NCBI GenBank assembly: GCA_947624965.1
Contig: CANQMN010000004.1
Location: forward strand, 62,001 to 126,000
Source: an uncultured Clostridia bacterium
Lineage (GTDB): Bacteria; Bacillota; Clostridia; Christensenellales; Borkfalkiaceae
Reading direction: 5' to 3'
DNA length: 64,000 nucleotides
How positions within the stretch are numbered: the first letter of the stretch is position 1; the number at the start of each line of letters is the position of its first letter. Shown here piece by piece: positions 25,972 to 34,240 of the stretch. A program made the position numbers and the translations under genes. The notes beneath the pieces were generated by a model, which worked only from the letters and a program-made list of their open reading frames with translations, ran no database searches and was not told the origin of the DNA.

Positions 25972-26717
25972 GACAATTTGAACAGCGCGCGGGCGTTTTT
26001 GTCCGTCAACGCGCAAATTTCCTCAAAGGAGCTCCCGCGGATCTCCGCAAGGCGGCGGCAGACGGCGGGAATGTTCGCGGGCGTGTTCTTCTCCCCGCGG
26101 AAGGGGGAAAGATAGGGGCTGTCCGTCTCGGTGAGAAGCCTGTCCGCGGGGCAGACAGCCGCCGCTTCCGCGGCGCGGCGGGCGTTCTTGAAACAGACGA
26201 CCCCGCCGAACGAGAAACTGCCGCCGAGCTCCGCAAACGCCCCGAGGTTCTCCCGCCCGTACGAATAGCAGTGCATGAGAAAGCCGCGCCCGAGCGCGCC
26301 CCCGTGCTCCCGAAGCACGGCGAGCGTATCGGCGCAGGCGTCGCGGGAATGGATCTGCACGGGAAGCGCGAGCTTCTCCGCAAGCGCGAGCTGCCTTTCA
26401 AAGAGGGCGAGCTGCGCCGCCCTGTTCTCCGCGCCGTAGTGATAGTCCAGCCCGATCTCCCCCACCGCGACGCATTTTTCATGCAGGGCGAGGGCGCAAA
26501 AGTCCTCTTCGGCGAAGGGCATTCCCGCAAATTCGGGATGGACGCCGACGGTAAAGTACGCGCCGCCGTGCGCCGCCGCAAACGCCGCATGCCACGCGGC
26601 GTGTTGGAGCGTATCCGCGGCGAGGATCACCGCCTTCACGCCCGCCGCCCCGATCTTCTCCCATTCGGCGGGAAATTCGTACCCCTCCTCCGCAAAATGG
26701 GCATGGACGTCCGTCAT
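25968..26717 (-). CDS. tatD: TatD family metal-dependent deoxyribonuclease
   Basis: 249 residues from the ATG at 26717, which overlaps the metG stop as ATGA; longer frames only cross metG antisense-to-frame sequence. TatD signatures: N-terminal TDVHAHF (HxH metal site), VGEIGLDYHYG (Glu), QIHSRDACADT (His), MHCYSYG (His), and the C-terminal LLTETDSPYLSP (Asp). Two-metal TIM-barrel nuclease of the amidohydrolase-like fold, implicated in DNA repair and quality control. The metG-tatD order is frequent in Bacillota. Confidence 0.95.
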   Translation of the reverse strand: MTDVHAHFAEEGYEFPAEWEKIGAAGVKAVILAADTLQHAAWHAAFAAAHGGAYFTVGVHPEFAGMPFAEEDFCALALHEKCVAVGEIGLDYHYGAENRAAQLALFERQLALAEKLALPVQIHSRDACADTLAVLREHGGALGRGFLMHCYSYGRENLGAFAELGGSFSFGGVVCFKNARRAAEAAAVCPADRLLTETDSPYLSPFRGEKNTPANIPAVCRRLAEIRGSSFEEICALTDKNARALFKLS

Positions 26718-28666
26718 CGCACTTCGCCGCCGCTCGAAATATCCCGCTCGGGGGAGACGAGGCAGAGCCCGCCCTTCCCGTCCTCGGCGCAGAGGAGCAT
26801 GCCCTCGGAGAGCACGCCGCACAGCTTTACGGGCTTCAAGTTGGTCACGACGACGACCTTTTTGCCCACCATCTCTTCGGGCGTATAATATTCCGCGATG
26901 CCGGAGACGACGGAGCGCACTTCCTCCCCTATTTTCACCGTCTCGTGCAACAGTTTTTTCGCCTTGGGGACCCGCTCGCACGCGATGACTTCGCCCACTT
27001 TCAGCTCCGTCTTTCCGAAGTCGTCGATGGAAATTTCTGGCTTCTTTGCGGGCTCCTTTGCCTCGCTCTTCACGGCGTTTTGCGGTTTTTTCTGCTCTTT
27101 CACCAGTTTCTCCACTTCCGCGAGCTCCTTTTTGAGGTCGATACGGGGGAACAGGGGCGGCAGTTTTATTACTTCGGCGCCCTCTTTCAGCCCGCCGAAC
27201 GCGAGCGCGCCGAAGCCCGCGTTTTCGTCGCACGAAAAGCTCTTCAAGATGCGCGCGGGCGCGACGGTCAAAAACGGTTTCAGAAGAACGGCGCAGATGC
27301 GGCACACCTCGGCAAGGTGATATAAGACCGTCCCCAGCCGCGCCCTCTTTTCGGGATCCTTGGCGAGGATCCACGGCGTCGTCTCGTCGATGTATTTATT
27401 GGCGCGGGAGACGAGCGCGAAGATCGCGGCGAGCGCATCGGGCGCGTTGAGCGCGTCCATCGCCGCCTTCACTTTGCCGAACGTCTCCTCCGCGAGCGCG
27501 ATGAGCTCCCCGTCCTGCGCCGCGGGCGTTCCGCGCGGCGGGACCGCGCCGAAGTTCTGCAAGATCATCGCCTGCGTGCGCGAGACGAGGTTGCCGAGAT
27601 CGTTCGCAAGGTCGGCGTTGACGCGGAGCAAAAACCGCTCCGTCGTGTATTCGCCGTCCGAGCCGAAGGGAATTTCGCGCAGAAGATAGTACCGCACGGC
27701 GTCCGCGCCGTAACGCTTTACGAGTTCGTAGGGATCGGTGAGCTCGGGGCGGGCGTTCTCCTTGGATTTGGAGAGCTTCTCCCCGCCGATGAGGAGCCAC
27801 CCGTGCCCGTAAATTTGCTTGGGGAGCGGCTCGCCCAGCGCCATCAAAAGGGCGGGCCAGATGATGGCGTGGAAGCGCACGATCTCCTTCCCCACCATGT
27901 GCAGATCGGCTTCCCAATACTTTTGATAGAGGCTGTCGTTTGCCGAGCCGTACCCGAGCGCGGTGATGTAGTTGGAGAGCGCGTCGATCCAAACATACGC
28001 CGTATGCTTGGGGTCGAAGGGAAGGGGCACGCCCCACTTCACCGTCGTGCGGGAGACCGAAAAGTCGTTGAGCCCCGCCTTCAAGAAGTTGTTCACCATC
28101 TCGTTGACGCGGGACTTCGGCTGTAAAAATTCGGGATGCTTTTCGTAGTGTTTGAGGAGCGCGGGCGCGTACTTGGAGAGGCGGAAGAAGTAGCTCTCCT
28201 CCTTTTGGAGGGAGACCTCTCTGCCGCAGTCGGGACACTTGCCGTTTACAAGCTGTGTCTCCGTCCAAAACGATTCGCACGGCGTGCAATAGTAGCCGCT
28301 GTACTCCGCCTTGTAGATATCGCCGCTCTCGTAGAGTTTTTGATAGATATACTGCACCGCCCGCACGTGGTCCTCGTCCGTCGTGCGGATAAAGCGGTTG
28401 TACCCGATATCGAGAAGCCGCCACATGTCTTTGAGCTCGGCGACGAGCGGGTCGATAAATTCGCGGGGGGTGATGCCGCGCTTTGCGGCTTCCTTCTCCA
28501 CCTTCTGCCCGTGCTCGTCGGTGCCCGTGAGGAAAAACACGTCCTCGCCGAGGAGCTTATGAAAGCGGGCGAGCGCGTCGCAGATGACCGTCGTGTAGCA
28601 ATGACCGATGTGCCAGTTGCCGCTCGGATAGTAGATGGGCGTCGTGATGTAATACTTCTTTGCCAT
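26714..28666 (-). CDS. metG: Methionine-tRNA ligase
   Basis: 650 residues, class I aminoacyl-tRNA synthetase charging tRNA-Met. Visible: HIGH motif as NWHIGHCY (residues 17-24), zinc knuckle CTPCESFW...CPDCGRE (Cys pairs about 126-145), KMSKS as EKLSKSKE (about 297), the helical anticodon-binding part, and a C-terminal EMAPII/Arc1p-like tRNA-binding OB domain (about 550-650; DFGKTELKVGEVIACERVPK, KKVVVVTNLKPVKLCGVLSE). MetG1-type with the fused C-terminal dimer domain, as usual in Bacillota. First gene of a unit with tatD and the radical SAM gene. Confidence 0.98.
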   Translation of the reverse strand: MAKKYYITTPIYYPSGNWHIGHCYTTVICDALARFHKLLGEDVFFLTGTDEHGQKVEKEAAKRGITPREFIDPLVAELKDMWRLLDIGYNRFIRTTDEDHVRAVQYIYQKLYESGDIYKAEYSGYYCTPCESFWTETQLVNGKCPDCGREVSLQKEESYFFRLSKYAPALLKHYEKHPEFLQPKSRVNEMVNNFLKAGLNDFSVSRTTVKWGVPLPFDPKHTAYVWIDALSNYITALGYGSANDSLYQKYWEADLHMVGKEIVRFHAIIWPALLMALGEPLPKQIYGHGWLLIGGEKLSKSKENARPELTDPYELVKRYGADAVRYYLLREIPFGSDGEYTTERFLLRVNADLANDLGNLVSRTQAMILQNFGAVPPRGTPAAQDGELIALAEETFGKVKAAMDALNAPDALAAIFALVSRANKYIDETTPWILAKDPEKRARLGTVLYHLAEVCRICAVLLKPFLTVAPARILKSFSCDENAGFGALAFGGLKEGAEVIKLPPLFPRIDLKKELAEVEKLVKEQKKPQNAVKSEAKEPAKKPEISIDDFGKTELKVGEVIACERVPKAKKLLHETVKIGEEVRSVVSGIAEYYTPEEMVGKKVVVVTNLKPVKLCGVLSEGMLLCAEDGKGGLCLVSPERDISSGGEVR

Positions 28667-28687
28667 AGCTTACCTCATGTGTTTCCT

Positions 28688-28715
28688 ATTATAGCGCAAT
28701 TCACCGCAAAAGTAA
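28688..28715 (-). promoter_or_regulatory. Probable promoter of metG
   Basis: TATAAT (28693-28688) on minus with a weak TTACTT 16 bp upstream (28715-28710). The -10 is perfect, the -35 is poor. Confidence 0.5.
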
Positions 28716-28736
28716 AATTATTTTCGGGCGAAGCGC

Positions 28737-28765
28737 TTGCAAATTCTGCTGTGTTGTAGTAAAAT
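28737..28765 (+). promoter_or_regulatory. Promoter of the leucine-rich repeat gene
   Basis: TTGCAA (28737-28742), 17-bp spacer, TAAAAT (28760-28765). Predicted transcript start is about 28772, giving a leader of about 170 nucleotides. Confidence 0.75.
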
Positions 28766-28768
28766 GGA

Positions 28769-28916
28769 ATTGCGACACAATAGAATATCTGATAACGAAA
28801 AGATACAACGGGCATCGGTGTATCCTTATTTCCTATTTCGTTATCAGGATATTGTGTCGCAACAATTCGGGGATACTCGAAGCGGGCGCCTCGAATTGAG
28901 GCGTCCTTATTTTTTA
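28769..28916 (+). promoter_or_regulatory. Structured leader: long inverted repeat followed by a terminator-like hairpin
   Basis: Arms 28769-28800 and 28836-28862 (TGCGACACAATA...GATAACGAAA against its complement) pair almost completely, with an inner GATAC/GTATC stem (28802-28806 with 28820-28824). A second hairpin CGCCTC/GAGGCG (28887-28892 with 28898-28903) is followed by a T-rich run (28906-28915) 25 bases before the start codon, so it could work as an attenuator. A MITE-like insertion is an alternative reading. Confidence 0.6.
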
Positions 28917-28940
28917 CCCGCAAAAAAAGGAGAACAGAAT

Positions 28941-31769
28941 ATGAAAAAGAACTTTTGGCTCATCGGGTTTGCGGTTGTGAGCGCGCTCTGCCTCTCGTTG
29001 GGGCTTGCCGCCTGCGGCGAAGGAGACCCCGAAGCGGAAAAGGGTGCGGACGGACACACGCACGTCGCCCAACTGTTCCGCGCGGACGAGAGCGGGCATT
29101 GGAAGGTCTGCACTGTCTGCGGCGAAAAATTTTCCGTCGGCAGCCACAGTTACAATTCCGAAAACGCTTGCGAGACGTGCGGGTACAGCATGGTCTATAC
29201 GAAAGGACTTGCGTACGAACTCGACGAAGACACGGACACCTATACGGTAACGGGCATCGGCGAGGCGACGGATACGACCGAGCTCGTTATTCCCGCCTAT
29301 TACGAGGGCAAGGCGGTGACGGCAATCGGGTATCAGGCGTTCTACTATTGTAGTAGCCTGACGAGCGTTATCATTCCCGACAGCGTTATCTCGATCGGAG
29401 AGCAGGCGTACCAAAATTGTTATAGGCTGACAAGTATTACTATTCCCGACAGCGTCACCTCAATTGGAGGGAGTGCGTTCTTCCAGACGGCTTATTATAA
29501 CGATGCGAGCCGTTGGGAAAACGGCGAGGCGCTCTACATCGGAATTCATCTCATCCGGAACCGGACATATCGGTCGGACGCGTATACCGTCCGAAACGGA
29601 ACAAAGACGATAGCAGACCATGCGTTCGACGGTTGCTACACCCTGGCAAGCATTACCATTCCCGACAGCGTTACCTCGATTGGGAATTGTACGTTCAACG
29701 GTTGTTTCGGACTGACGGACATTACCATTCCGAACAGCGTTACCTCTATCGGGAATTATACGTTCAACGGTTGTTTCAGAATGACAAACATTACCATTTC
29801 CAACAGCGTTACCTCCATTGGGAATAGCGCGTTCTACGATTGTGGAAACCTGACAAACATTACCATTCCCAACGGCGTTACCTCGATCGGAGAGCAGGCA
29901 TTCTATGGTTGTAGCAAACTGACGAACATTACCATTCCCGACAGCGTTACCTCGATCGGACATTATGCGTTCAATGGGACGGCTTATTATAACGATGCGA
30001 GCCGTTGGGAAAACGGCGAGGCGCTCTATATCGGAAATCATCTCATCGAAGCAAAAGATACGATTTCAGGCGCGTATACCATCCGAAACGGAACAAAGAC
30101 GGTAGCGGATTATGCGTTCTTCTATTGCGGCAGTCTGACGCAAATTACCATTCCCGACAGCGTCACCTCAATCGGGGATTATGCGTTCTTCCCTTGTATC
30201 AGGCTTGAAAACATTACGGTAGACGAAGGAAATCCGAATTACAGTAGCCAAGACGGGGTCTTGTATAACAAAACAAAAACGGAAATTGTACGCGTCCCAC
30301 ACGCCAAGAGCGAGGTTACCATTCCCGACAGCGTTACCTCAATTGGAGATTCTGCGTTCCAAAATTGTAGCAATCTAACGCAAATTACCATCCCGGACAG
30401 CGTTACCTCAATTGGAAGTTATGCGTTCTACGATTGTGGCAACCTCACGAATATTACCATTCCCGACGGCGTTACCTCAATTGGAGATTCTGCGTTCCGC
30501 TCTTGTAGCAACCTGGCAAGCGTAACGATTGGGGGCAATGTTATCTCAATTGGTAAGCAAGCGTTCCGCGATTGTCTTGGGCTGACAAGCGTAACGATCG
30601 GAAACAGCGTTACCTCAATTGAGGATGAGGCGTTCTACGGTTGTAGCAAGCTGACGAACATTACCATTCCCAACAGCATTACCTCAATTGGGAATAGCGC
30701 GTTCTTCGGTTGTAGCAGCCTGACGAACATTACCGTTCCCGACAGCGTTACCTCAATTGGAGATGACGCGTTCTACCGTTGTAACAGGCTGACAAGCGTA
30801 ACGATTGGGAACAGCGTTACCTCAATTGGGAATGACGCGTTCTCTGGTTGTGAAGGGCTGACGAACATTACCATTCCAAATAGCGTTACCTCGCTCGGAG
30901 ATTATGTGTTCCAAAATTGTAGAAACTTGGCAAGCGTAACGATCGGGAACGGCGTTACCTCAATCGGAGAGCAGGCGTTCCAAAATTGTAGAAACTTGGC
31001 AAGCGTAACGATCGGGAACGGCGTTACCTCAATCGGAGAGCGAGCGTTCCGCGGTTGTAGCAACTTGGCAAGCGTAACGATCGGGAACGGCGTTACCTCG
31101 ATCGGAATGCAGGCGTTCTCCGGTTGTAGTAGCCTGACGAACATTACAATTCCCGACAGCGTTACCTCGATCGGATATTCTGCGTTCTATGGGACGGTCT
31201 ATTATAACGACGCGAGCCATTGGGAAAACGGCGAGGCGCTCTATATCGGAAATCATCTCATCCAAGCAAAAGATACGATTTCGGGCGCGTATACCGTCCG
31301 AAACGGAACAAAGACGGTAGCAGATAGTGCGTTCAGCGGTTGTAGCAACCTGACGACCATTATTATTCCCGACGGCGTTACCTCCATTGGAGAGGGCGCG
31401 TTCTACGGTTGTTATAGCCTGACGAACATTACAATTCCCGACAGCGTTACCTCAATTGGAGATTCTGCGTTCCAATATTGTAGCAATCTGACGCAAATTA
31501 CCATTCCCGACGGCGTTACCTCGATTGGAGAGGGCGCGTTCGGCGATTGTGATAGTCTGACGAACATTATCATTCCCGACAGCGTTACCTCGATCGGAGA
31601 GTGGGCGTTCCGATATTGTAGCGAGCTAACGGATATTCAATTCAAGGGGACGGTTGCGGCGTGGCAAGCGATTGAAAAGGGAACCGGTTGGGATTCCGGT
31701 ACCGACGCCTACACCGTCACCTGCACGAACGGGAAAGTAGCCAAAGATGGCACAGTAACCATGAACTGA
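28941..31769 (+). CDS. BspA-type leucine-rich repeat (LRR_5) surface lipoprotein
   Basis: 942 residues from the ATG at 28941 (AAAAAGGAGAACAGAAT upstream). MKKNFWLIGFAVVSALCLSL and a lipobox LAAC indicate lipid anchoring. A short Cys/His-rich segment (residues 35-75: HWKVCTVCGEKFSVGSHSY...CETCGY) is followed by about 30 tandem 23-residue LRR_5 units of the form LTxITIPDSVTSIGxxAFxxC. Three longer inserts with DASRWENGEALYIG replace a repeat at about 29486, 29979 and 31194. The C-terminus ends with a GTVAAWQAIEKGTGWDSGT cap typical of this class. BspA-like proteins mediate binding to host or partner surfaces or to polymers; the ligand here is unknown. Own promoter, leader and terminator. Confidence 0.95.
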   Translation: MKKNFWLIGFAVVSALCLSLGLAACGEGDPEAEKGADGHTHVAQLFRADESGHWKVCTVCGEKFSVGSHSYNSENACETCGYSMVYTKGLAYELDEDTDTYTVTGIGEATDTTELVIPAYYEGKAVTAIGYQAFYYCSSLTSVIIPDSVISIGEQAYQNCYRLTSITIPDSVTSIGGSAFFQTAYYNDASRWENGEALYIGIHLIRNRTYRSDAYTVRNGTKTIADHAFDGCYTLASITIPDSVTSIGNCTFNGCFGLTDITIPNSVTSIGNYTFNGCFRMTNITISNSVTSIGNSAFYDCGNLTNITIPNGVTSIGEQAFYGCSKLTNITIPDSVTSIGHYAFNGTAYYNDASRWENGEALYIGNHLIEAKDTISGAYTIRNGTKTVADYAFFYCGSLTQITIPDSVTSIGDYAFFPCIRLENITVDEGNPNYSSQDGVLYNKTKTEIVRVPHAKSEVTIPDSVTSIGDSAFQNCSNLTQITIPDSVTSIGSYAFYDCGNLTNITIPDGVTSIGDSAFRSCSNLASVTIGGNVISIGKQAFRDCLGLTSVTIGNSVTSIEDEAFYGCSKLTNITIPNSITSIGNSAFFGCSSLTNITVPDSVTSIGDDAFYRCNRLTSVTIGNSVTSIGNDAFSGCEGLTNITIPNSVTSLGDYVFQNCRNLASVTIGNGVTSIGEQAFQNCRNLASVTIGNGVTSIGERAFRGCSNLASVTIGNGVTSIGMQAFSGCSSLTNITIPDSVTSIGYSAFYGTVYYNDASHWENGEALYIGNHLIQAKDTISGAYTVRNGTKTVADSAFSGCSNLTTIIIPDGVTSIGEGAFYGCYSLTNITIPDSVTSIGDSAFQYCSNLTQITIPDGVTSIGEGAFGDCDSLTNIIIPDSVTSIGEWAFRYCSELTDIQFKGTVAAWQAIEKGTGWDSGTDAYTVTCTNGKVAKDGTVTMN

Positions 31770-31781
31770 CAAAAAAATTAC

Positions 31782-31817
31782 AGCGCCCCGCGGCGTTCGC
31801 CGCGGGGCGCTTTTTAT
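31782..31817 (+). terminator. Terminator of the leucine-rich repeat gene
   Basis: 12-bp stem AGCGCCCCGCGG/CCGCGGGGCGCT (31782-31793 with 31800-31811), followed by TTTTATT. Between here and 31964 lies only GC-rich hairpin sequence of the intergenic-repeat type (e.g. CCCCCTCCTCGGGAGGGGG near 31844). Confidence 0.88.
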
Positions 31818-31963
31818 TGCCGCCGCCCGCATTTTCCCCTCCCCCCTCCTCGGGAGGGGGCAAGGATGAGCGCTCCCTCTTTCCTCACTTCGCCCCCGCC
31901 CCCCTCATTCCCAACAAACGGGGGAAGGGGTGCGGGAACAAGGGTGGGTTATACGGCGGGGGG

Positions 31964-34240
31964 TTATACGGGGGTGCCTTCGGCGTTGCACCGTCCGCCG
32001 CCGACGACAACGGGCGAACCGCTGTCTTCGTGTGAAACGAGGTACCCGCACGTTTTCGCATTTCCGATCTTCAAAGGAATATCCTTCGCGGCGGTGACCG
32101 TCGTTCCGCACGTGATCGTGGCGGTTTGAAGCATGTAGCAATTCTCCACGCGGGCGCGGTTGAGTCCGACGACCCCGCCCACATACTGCGCTCCTTCGCT
32201 CGCGACGATGTTCCCGAAGTTGTAGCAATTTTTCACCGCGGTGCCCGTGCCGACGCGGAGAATGCCGACGATCCCGCCCACGTATGCCTTACCGCCTGTT
32301 ACCGTCCCGTAGTTCTTGCAATTTTCCACAAGCACGGTGGTGCCGTCCTTGGAGCCGATGATGCCGCCCGCCATCTGTCCGCTGCTTGCGACGGTGACGT
32401 CGGCACGGTTGATGCAGCCGTCGACATGCAAGTTGACGTCGTTCCCCGTCCAGCCGATCAGCCCGCCCGAACGGGAGTTTGCGGCAACGCTCCCCCGCAC
32501 TTCGACGGAGCGAACGGTCACCGTCCCCCCGCTCACCGAGCCTGCCAGCCCGCCCGCATTGGAGCCGCTCGCCGTGATGTTGACGTGCAGTTTGAGGTTG
32601 AGGAAGGTGCCGCCCAAGAGCCTGGAAAACAGCCCGACGCTGTCCTGCCCGTCCGCTTTGATATTGGAAATTTCAAAGTTCCCGCCGTCCAGCGTGCCGA
32701 GGAAATTCCCGCCGATGGGCGTCCATTTCATATTCTGCAAGTCGATGTTCTGCGTCAGTTTGAAGAACTTGCCCGCAAACGTCTCCCCGTTGTTGACATC
32801 GGAGGCAAACTTCTCGAAGTCGGCACGGCTCGAAAGAAGGTAGGGATTGCGTTCCCCGCCCTCTTCGTCCCCTCCGTCCGAGGCGGAAACGTAGAGGGTG
32901 ATCTTCCCCCCGCTCTCCGTTGCAAGGGAAAGTTGAAAATCCGAGAAATCGACGGGCTTCGTGCGGTCTTCGTCGTAGTACAGCTCCCTTCCGAAGGTCA
33001 TCCCCTCGTAGTGCAGCCTCGGAATGCGGACCTTGCTCCCGACTTGATAGTAGGGAATTTGCACCGTGTAGCCCTCGATGCCCGTTGCGATTTCGATGGT
33101 GTAGATTTCCTCCTCGGCATGCGTCCACTTCGCATAGAGGACGGCGAAGGGGGAAGCCGCCGCGGTGTGATACACTTCTTCCCCGCTTGCGGAGAGGGTG
33201 AACCAGCCGCGGAAGGTATATCCCGCCCTCGAAGGTGTGGGAAAGGGCGTCTCGTTTACGCCGACCTTCTTCTCCGCGGCGTCCCCTTCAAAGGTGCCCC
33301 CGTTGGCGTCGAGGGTGACGGTGCACGCTTCGGCAGAGGTGACGCGGGGGGCGAAGAAGCGGACCGAGCGCGTCTTTGAACGGAAGCCGACCGCGGAATG
33401 GGAGAGAAAGCTCTCCGTGAGCGCGGCGTGTTCCTTGACGGCGACGGACAAGACTTCCTCGCCCTCGATCCACACCGTCCATGTTTTCGCGGCGGCATCG
33501 GGGCGGACGGCAAACGAGAGCGTCCTCTCCCCGCCCTTCTCCATCCACGAGGTGAAGATATCGTAGTACTCCGTTCCCCAAAGGGAGGAGAGGGGAACCT
33601 GTTTGATCCTCACCGTACTGCTCGTGATGAGGTAGAGCTGCAAACTCCCCGCGGAGGCGGAGTTGGCGTTCGCCACGAAGAGTTGCAGATAGTTGGAGAA
33701 GGCGCCGTCGTAGTTCTCCGCCGCAAAGGTGGGACCGCAGTCCCCCGTGTAGGAGGCGGGGTCGGCGGGAAGGACCATCTCCACCGAATAGACGGAATTT
33801 GCGGAGAGCGTGCAATCGGCAAGCCCGCCCTCGGAGAGCGTCTTCACGGGAACGTATCCCCGCTCGGTGAGCGTGTAGTCGCTCTCGCCGCTCAACATGC
33901 CGTTGCCGTAGACCGCATAGAGGGAGACGTCGCGCCCCGGCATTTCAAACGGTTCGGCGACCTTTTCCCCCGTGGCGGCGTCTGCCCAATACAGAAATTC
34001 GCAATCCCGTCCGCCGAACTGCTTGCTCCCGCACGCGGGAAGTTCGACCGTCTCCCCCTCCGCATATGCGGCGGAGGGAAGGAAGACGTCCTCCCGCACG
34101 GCGTCGAAGCGCACGGTGTACGTGCCGCCTCCCTCGACTGCCGTGGGGGTTGTTGCGGCGGTTGCGAAGAGCATGCCGCCCGCAAGGCAGACCGCACAGC
34201 CCGCGGCGAGCAGAATGCACAATGTTCTATGCTGTTTCAT
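31964..34240 (-). CDS. Secreted InlB-repeat/GLUG-repeat protein
   Basis: 758 residues with a Sec signal (MKQHRTLCILLAAGCAVCLAG, cleavage near residue 28). Order: a divergent InlB-type beta unit (40-110, with FLYWADAATGEKVAEPFEMP), a roughly 190-residue jelly-roll-like domain (130-300; TGDCGPTFAAENYDG), an InlB/Listeria-Bacteroides repeat (310-375; VTLDANGGTFEG, TFRGWFTLSASGEEV), another divergent repeat, then GLUG-type right-handed helix repeats (470-740; NIDLQNMKWTPIGGNFLGTL, VGGIVGILRVGTGTAVKNC). The same domain order occurs in the 2243-residue protein at 56752-63483. A surface adhesin or glycan-binding role is inferred. Start overlaps the GH105-like gene's stop as ATGA; last gene of its operon. 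Confidence 0.85.
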   Translation of the reverse strand: MKQHRTLCILLAAGCAVCLAGGMLFATAATTPTAVEGGGTYTVRFDAVREDVFLPSAAYAEGETVELPACGSKQFGGRDCEFLYWADAATGEKVAEPFEMPGRDVSLYAVYGNGMLSGESDYTLTERGYVPVKTLSEGGLADCTLSANSVYSVEMVLPADPASYTGDCGPTFAAENYDGAFSNYLQLFVANANSASAGSLQLYLITSSTVRIKQVPLSSLWGTEYYDIFTSWMEKGGERTLSFAVRPDAAAKTWTVWIEGEEVLSVAVKEHAALTESFLSHSAVGFRSKTRSVRFFAPRVTSAEACTVTLDANGGTFEGDAAEKKVGVNETPFPTPSRAGYTFRGWFTLSASGEEVYHTAAASPFAVLYAKWTHAEEEIYTIEIATGIEGYTVQIPYYQVGSKVRIPRLHYEGMTFGRELYYDEDRTKPVDFSDFQLSLATESGGKITLYVSASDGGDEEGGERNPYLLSSRADFEKFASDVNNGETFAGKFFKLTQNIDLQNMKWTPIGGNFLGTLDGGNFEISNIKADGQDSVGLFSRLLGGTFLNLKLHVNITASGSNAGGLAGSVSGGTVTVRSVEVRGSVAANSRSGGLIGWTGNDVNLHVDGCINRADVTVASSGQMAGGIIGSKDGTTVLVENCKNYGTVTGGKAYVGGIVGILRVGTGTAVKNCYNFGNIVASEGAQYVGGVVGLNRARVENCYMLQTATITCGTTVTAAKDIPLKIGNAKTCGYLVSHEDSGSPVVVGGGRCNAEGTPV

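Noticed and set aside
25968..27374. 468-codon frame containing TatD
   Set aside because: Only the part from 26717 is TatD; the upstream extension runs through metG in another frame, so the start was moved.
29340..31640. CRISPR-like regular repeats
   Set aside because: The 69-bp periodicity encodes in-frame 23-residue leucine-rich repeats and there are no unique spacers or cas genes.
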